A stretch of 6,396 bases of DNA from positions 1 through 6,396 of the forward strand of contig JAUUZB010000259.1 in NCBI GenBank assembly GCA_030590185.1, given 5' to 3'. Each line of letters begins with the position of its first letter. Position 1 is the first letter of the stretch. The DNA comes from Deltaproteobacteria bacterium (lineage in GTDB: Bacteria > Myxococcota > XYA12-FULL-58-9 > JAUUZB01). This document shows, in pieces, positions 1 through 3,415 of the stretch. The notes below the pieces were generated by a model. It saw only the letters and a program-made list of their open reading frames with translations. It ran no database searches and was not told where the DNA came from. Made by a program: the position numbers and the translations under genes.

Positions 1-206
1 ATCTGGTCGGCGCTGAAGTCGAAGCCGGCCGCCCGCATCTTGGCGATCAACGCCTCAGGGGTGCTCGTGGTGTTGTTGGTGATCAAGCGGGTCGGTACGC
101 CCGCGGCGTGGAGGTCGGCCACAAACTCCACCGCCCCAGGCGTGGGGAGGTACCGCTTGTCGGCCACCAGGGTACCCTCGATGTCGAACAGAACGCCGCG
201 GGCCAT
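1..206 (-). CDS. HAD-superfamily phosphatase, subfamily IIA (HDHD2/LHPP-like), N-terminal part
   Basis: Reading leftward from 206, 68 codons are open to the window edge, so only the N-terminus is visible. It begins MARGVLFDIEGTLV, which is HAD motif I with nucleophile Asp8. After PGAVEFVADLHAAGV comes motif II, LITNNTT (Thr43), and then AKMRAAGFDFS. The spacing and wording fit the HAD-IIA group that includes HDHD2 and LHPP, predicted cytoplasmic phosphohydrolases using Mg2+ and an Asp nucleophile. The second motif I position, Asp in classical DxD phosphatases, is Glu10 here. That site also varies in the relatives I recall (Asn in HDHD2, Ser in LHPP). An in-frame ATG lies 12 bases upstream at 218, but only the ATG at 206 has a Shine-Dalgarno sequence, so I chose 206. 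The substrate is unknown. The gene is divergent from the lipoprotein genes and has no evident functional tie to them. Confidence 0.88.
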   Translation of the reverse strand, partial: MARGVLFDIEGTLVADKRYLPTPGAVEFVADLHAAGVPTRLITNNTTSTPEALIAKMRAAGFDFSADQ

Positions 207-211
207 CTCAG

Positions 212-216
212 CCTCC
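212..216 (-). promoter_or_regulatory. Ribosome binding site deciding the HAD gene start
   Basis: On the minus strand GGAGG occupies 216-212, five bases before the ATG at 206-204. It overlaps the alternative in-frame ATG at 218-216. That upstream ATG is preceded by a stretch with no purine-rich Shine-Dalgarno (CCCACTCTAGACTAC). This favours 206 as the true start and explains why the frame looks open for four extra codons. Confidence 0.7.
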
Positions 217-292
217 ATGTAGTCTAGAGTGGGACACCCACCCTGCCATCCTCCGTCGCCAACCCCAACGTTTCGCGTTACTATTGAATGAC

Positions 293-299
293 GGGGGAG
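293..299 (+). promoter_or_regulatory. Ribosome binding site of gene A
   Basis: GGGGGAG ends seven bases before the ATG at 307. This supports that start over the in-frame ATG at 319, whose nearest purine run (GAGG at 312-315) is only three bases away. The resulting N-terminus, MVR, matches the MVR start of the paralogue. Confidence 0.65.
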
Positions 300-306
300 A
301 AAAGGA

Positions 307-3300
307 ATGGTGAGGACCATGGGGTGCCAATGGTTCTTGGTCGTGGCGAGTCTGGCCGTGGCGAGCGGAGGATGCGGGGGTCTCGCCTTCCTCGACGGCG
401 AGGGGGCATGCGAGGGTGCGTACTGCTACCTGAGCTGTGACGACGACGACGATTGCCTCGGCTCTAGCCGTTGCGCGCTCGGCTATTGCAGCACGGCCGG
501 GGGAGGGGTCGGGATCGGTGGCACTGGCGGCAGCGGCGGCTTCGCCCCCGGCGATCCGGTCATCATGCTCGACGACGGTCGCATCACCTACGGGGACCTC
601 GGTTACCCGCCCGGTGACAGCGGACCCGGCGACGCGGTCGGTCTCGGCGACTACTCGGGTGGCGACTTCGGTCCCGGCGACACGACGATCGTCGGGGATG
701 CCTACCTCAGCGGCGACGTTCTGGTGACCGGCGGCGACGGGGTGATCTGCATGGACCCGGATCTAGACGGCTACTGCGCTTGCTGCCCCTTGGGCCTGGA
801 CTGCCCGGCCATTGGTTGCGCCGACGGCACCCCGGGCTGCGGCGAGTATAACGCCAGCCTGCACCCCGGCGTGGTCGAGGTCTGCGACATGGTGGACAAC
901 AACTGCGACGGTGAGACCGACGAGGGCGTGCTCAACGGTTGCGACAACTGCGCGCCACCAAACTACTGCATCGAGGACACGCCCTGGGGAACGGGGGCCG
1001 GCGGCGTTGGTGGCGGCGGCGGCACCCTGCCCGGTCCGGACGCAGATCCAGGCTCGGGCAGCTGCCTCCCGGATTGCGTGGTGATCGACGGCGTGGTCAC
1101 CAAGGACGAGGACGCCAACGGCTATGGCGCCATCACCCTCTCGGAGGGCACGGTGGCCACCGATTTTGCTTGGGGCGCCAACGAGACCGAGGGCACGGTG
1201 TCGCGGGTCGACACCATCCTCGGGCAGGAGGTCGGCCGCTACGTGACCGTCATGTGGCGCACGGATGATCCCTACCGGCCCTACGTGCAACCCTGGGGGG
1301 CGTCGGGCTCCCGCTGTGCCGAGCCCTCCCGTACCACCATCGACGGCGACGGCAACGCCTTCATCGCCAACCGCGCGGTCAACGGCTACACCGGGCAGTG
1401 CGGCGACAGCACCAACCAACTGGCCGACCCGCATGATTTCGGCTCCCTGACCCAGATCGCCTACTACAACCGCACCATCTGCGATCACACCCGAAACCCG
1501 GCCTTGGTTGGCTGTCAGTGTGCGGACCGCAACGGCAACGGCGTGATCGAGACATCCTTTGACCACGACGCCTCACGGAGCATCGATCTCACCGGCGCCG
1601 TGCTCTCCGGGTGTGTCAGTCTCGATCCGAGCCAATCGCCCTACGAGGTGCAGGACGGCCCCACCTGCGCCACCACCTGCGGTGCCGACGCCGAGTGCGT
1701 CACCGCCCTGGGCCCGCGGCATTTCTGCGTCAACAGCGCCTGCTCCGATCTTCCCCAGCGGGCGGAGTTCCTCGACATCGACGACGAGTGCGTGATGTGG
1801 ACCGTGCGCATCCCCGGCGCTGACACCAACGCCGATCCAACCGCCACGGAGGAATCGGCGCCGCGGGGAATGGCCATCGACAAGGAAGGCTTCGTCTGGG
1901 TCGGCGACAACCAGGCTCCCTACCATTTCTGGAAGATCTTCCCCGAGCCGCCATCGGCGCAGTTCCCCGCCGGCCGAGCCGTTTTTGTCTGCCCCATGGC
2001 CAACGGTTGTTGTCGCGATGGTGATGACTGCACTGTGGTAGCGCCGATCCCCTGGAACGCCGAGTGTCCGCGCACGGCGCGACAGCAGAGCAACCGCAGC
2101 GTGATTCGCACCGACCCGGTGAACGAATGCACCGTGGGGGACCCGTGCTTCTGGACCGCAGATGACAGCTGCCGCATCGACGTGAGCATTGGGCCATACG
2201 GCGCGGTCATCGACTCGGGCGAGTACCACCCCAATGGCTTTGGCTACCTGTGGACCACCGAGCCGGGCGGTGGCCGAATCCAGCGCATCGACACCGAGTC
2301 CGGCGCGGTCTCCCGCGTCTTCCGCGCCACCAATGGATCGGTGTGGGGCAGCGCCTACGGCATCTCCATCGATCACGAGGACCGCCCTTGGCTGGTCAAC
2401 AGCTCCGCTTCGACGCCGGCCACCAGACCGACGGTGTTCCGCTTCAACGCCACCCTGCGTGATGGCACCGACACCCTGGTGTCCAACTTCACCCCGGGCA
2501 CGCCCGCGGACCCAGACTTGACCGCGGCCGAACAAGCCCCCCTGTGGAGCGTCTACTACGCCGACACCGGTGTGCTCCCGGATGGCCGGGCCGACCCCTG
2601 GGGCACCACCAACTGGTACGGCCGCGGCATCACCACCGAGCTATTGGCGCCGGCGAACCCTGGCGATCCAGTCTCCTCGCGGGTCTGGGCGACCTTCAAC
2701 AACGGCTGGGGTGGCGACAACAACTGGATCTTGACCTTCGACGCGGAGACCGGCGTCGAGGGTACCGCCTTTCGCACCAACGCCAGCCCCGGCACCGACT
2801 GCCGGGATCCCATCGGTATCGGCATGGGCTTCGAGGAGAAGGTGTGGGTGGTGGCCCAGAACAGCTCTCAGATGTGTGCCTTCGATCCCTGGGGCCCACT
2901 CGCCGCTGGGGGCGGCATGGAAACGTCGGCGGTCGCGCCCATCGGCATCCACCCTTATACGTACTCGGACTTTACCGGCAGCATCTTCCGGAGCTTCACC
3001 AACCCGGAGGGTCGGTACAAGATCCTGGTGCGGGCTTGCCCCGAGGACTACGAGCTCCTGCGCTGGGGCCGGTTCCTGTGGGACGCGGAGGTGCCGGGCG
3101 AGTCGGTGCTCGAGGTCAAGTTCCGCTTCGGGGACTCGCCCTTCGAAGCGATGGACATCGGCGCCCCGCAGATCATCGGTCAGATCCAAACCGGCCCGCT
3201 GCCGCCGCCCGAGAGCTTCAGCTGGACGCCGGACGTGTTCGAGCAGCGCATCTATTGTGAGATAGAGTTCCGCTTCCTGGCGGACAACCAAGGGCTGGCG

Positions 3301-3351
3301 CCTATACTATATTCAATGGACTCGGCAAGGAACTGCCAGCCGCCGAGTTGA
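307..3351 (+). CDS. Gene A: large Cys-rich secreted lipoprotein-like protein with MopE-type motif and beta-propeller
   Basis: 1014 residues, complete. Residues 1-22 form a hydrophobic export signal before Cys23 (AVASGGC). This is a poor lipobox, but Cys23 aligns with the good one of gene B. In order: a six-Cys module (Cys 35, 40, 44, 50, 56, 61; Dickkopf-N-like spacing, with five Asp in a row at 45-49); a Gly-rich linker (64-79); a Gly-Asp block (81-145); a MopE-type motif (about 148-207); a second Gly-rich linker (229-240); and a propeller from about 275. Blade-like strands are SRTTIDGDGNAFIANR (341), PRGMAIDKEGFVWVGD (519), GRIQRIDTESGAVSRVF (656), YGISIDHEDRPWLVN (684) and IGIGMGFEEKVWVVAQ (836). 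They resemble virginiamycin-B-lyase/NHL propellers. Cys-rich inserts lie at 392-495 and 562-622. PYTYSDFTG (883) opens a conserved C-terminal, probably beta-rich domain. Likely anchored at the cell surface or outer membrane; partner and substrate are unknown. I see no catalytic signature. Confidence 0.93.
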   Translation: MVRTMGCQWFLVVASLAVASGGCGGLAFLDGEGACEGAYCYLSCDDDDDCLGSSRCALGYCSTAGGGVGIGGTGGSGGFAPGDPVIMLDDGRITYGDLGYPPGDSGPGDAVGLGDYSGGDFGPGDTTIVGDAYLSGDVLVTGGDGVICMDPDLDGYCACCPLGLDCPAIGCADGTPGCGEYNASLHPGVVEVCDMVDNNCDGETDEGVLNGCDNCAPPNYCIEDTPWGTGAGGVGGGGGTLPGPDADPGSGSCLPDCVVIDGVVTKDEDANGYGAITLSEGTVATDFAWGANETEGTVSRVDTILGQEVGRYVTVMWRTDDPYRPYVQPWGASGSRCAEPSRTTIDGDGNAFIANRAVNGYTGQCGDSTNQLADPHDFGSLTQIAYYNRTICDHTRNPALVGCQCADRNGNGVIETSFDHDASRSIDLTGAVLSGCVSLDPSQSPYEVQDGPTCATTCGADAECVTALGPRHFCVNSACSDLPQRAEFLDIDDECVMWTVRIPGADTNADPTATEESAPRGMAIDKEGFVWVGDNQAPYHFWKIFPEPPSAQFPAGRAVFVCPMANGCCRDGDDCTVVAPIPWNAECPRTARQQSNRSVIRTDPVNECTVGDPCFWTADDSCRIDVSIGPYGAVIDSGEYHPNGFGYLWTTEPGGGRIQRIDTESGAVSRVFRATNGSVWGSAYGISIDHEDRPWLVNSSASTPATRPTVFRFNATLRDGTDTLVSNFTPGTPADPDLTAAEQAPLWSVYYADTGVLPDGRADPWGTTNWYGRGITTELLAPANPGDPVSSRVWATFNNGWGGDNNWILTFDAETGVEGTAFRTNASPGTDCRDPIGIGMGFEEKVWVVAQNSSQMCAFDPWGPLAAGGGMETSAVAPIGIHPYTYSDFTGSIFRSFTNPEGRYKILVRACPEDYELLRWGRFLWDAEVPGESVLEVKFRFGDSPFEAMDIGAPQIIGQIQTGPLPPPESFSWTPDVFEQRIYCEIEFRFLADNQGLAPILYSMDSARNCQPPS
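547..741 (+). repeat. Gly-Asp repeat block of gene A (residues 81-145)
   Basis: Ten Gly-Asp pairs begin at residues 82, 96, 103, 108, 114, 119, 124, 130, 136 and 143. After the first gap of 14 they recur every 5-7 residues, for example SGPGDAVGLGD and VGDAYLSGDVLVTGGD. The intervening residues are small or hydrophobic (Ser, Thr, Val, Leu). It is not the RTX nonapeptide (GGxGxDxxx). It could be an extended Ca2+-binding stalk or simply an acidic linker; this is inference. Confidence 0.7.
748..927 (+). other. Variant MopE-type 'putative metal-binding' motif in gene A
   Basis: Residues 148-207 contain DPDLDGY (150-156), then a dense run of cysteines (157, 159, 160, 166, 171, 178), then SLHPGVVEVCDMVDNNC and DGETDEG. 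The tail matches the MopE-type motif (PGAxExCDGxDNDCDGxxDE) common in deltaproteobacterial surface proteins. The usual DCDD just before the tail is GCGE here (178-180 region), so part of the acidic ligand set is missing. The metal-binding role is taken from the family name and was not shown for this variant. Confidence 0.75.
3303..3310 (+). promoter_or_regulatory. Possible embedded -10 element for gene B within the gene A tail
   Basis: TATACTAT lies in the last codons of gene A, about 105 bases before gene B's ATG. TATACT matches the sigma70 -10 consensus at 5 of 6 positions. It falls in an AT-rich patch (3303-3317) unlike the surrounding coding sequence. No good -35 box is visible 16-18 bases upstream, so the call is tentative. 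The alternative is that A and B are co-transcribed. Confidence 0.25.
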
Positions 3352-3369
3352 ACGTGCCTGCGGCTGGTA
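3334..3369 (+). other. Inverted repeat spanning the gene A stop codon
   Basis: CCAGCCGC (3336-3343) is the exact reverse complement of GCGGCTGG (3360-3367). The stem extends outward by a G-T wobble (3335/3368) and a T-A pair (3334/3369), with a 16-base loop that includes the TGA at 3349-3351. No T-run follows (the next bases are AATAGGGG), so it is not a standard intrinsic terminator. It could be an mRNA-stabilising or attenuating hairpin between A and B, or chance in GC-rich DNA. Confidence 0.4.
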
Positions 3370-3403
3370 AATAGGGGTAGACTTGGCGAACCACGCGACG
3401 TTC

Positions 3404-3409
3404 GAGGAG
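3404..3409 (+). promoter_or_regulatory. Ribosome binding site of gene B
   Basis: GAGGAG ends six bases before the ATG at 3416. The rest of the 64-base gap (3352-3415) holds the right arm of the inverted repeat and no other clear signal. The short gap and same orientation are compatible with translation from a shared A-B transcript. Confidence 0.75.
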
Positions 3410-3415
3410 AATCTA

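Larger units (their letters stand above)
207..306. promoter_or_regulatory. Divergent intergenic region between the HAD gene and gene A
   Basis: These 100 bases separate two outward-facing genes and should carry promoters for both. The only AT-rich island is at 278-289. It includes TACTAT at 279-284, a 4-of-6 match to a sigma70 -10 box, 22 bases before gene A's ATG. No convincing -35 box sits at the expected distance (about 256-261). The stretch 237-266 is C-rich on the plus strand. I saw no clear operator palindrome beyond the six-base TCTAGA at 223-228. The promoter assignment is weak; the inference rests mainly on gene orientation. Confidence 0.35.

Noticed and set aside
40..222. 60-codon plus-strand open frame at the left edge
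   Set aside because: It lies opposite the HAD gene, whose motifs I and II and ribosome site are convincing.
547..741. RTX-type calcium nonapeptide repeats
   Set aside because: The spacing is 5-7 residues without the GGxGxD core, and the block is N-terminal in a lipoprotein; it does not look like the C-terminal repeat region of a type I secreted protein.
1573..2535. 320-codon minus-strand open frame inside gene A
   Set aside because: It is an antisense shadow of a clearly coding plus-strand frame, with no credible ribosome site or protein motif.
307..3351. Virginiamycin B lyase activity for the propellers
   Set aside because: Only the blade pattern resembles Vgb. I could not identify the catalytic His/Glu set, and the protein is over three times longer with many cysteines.
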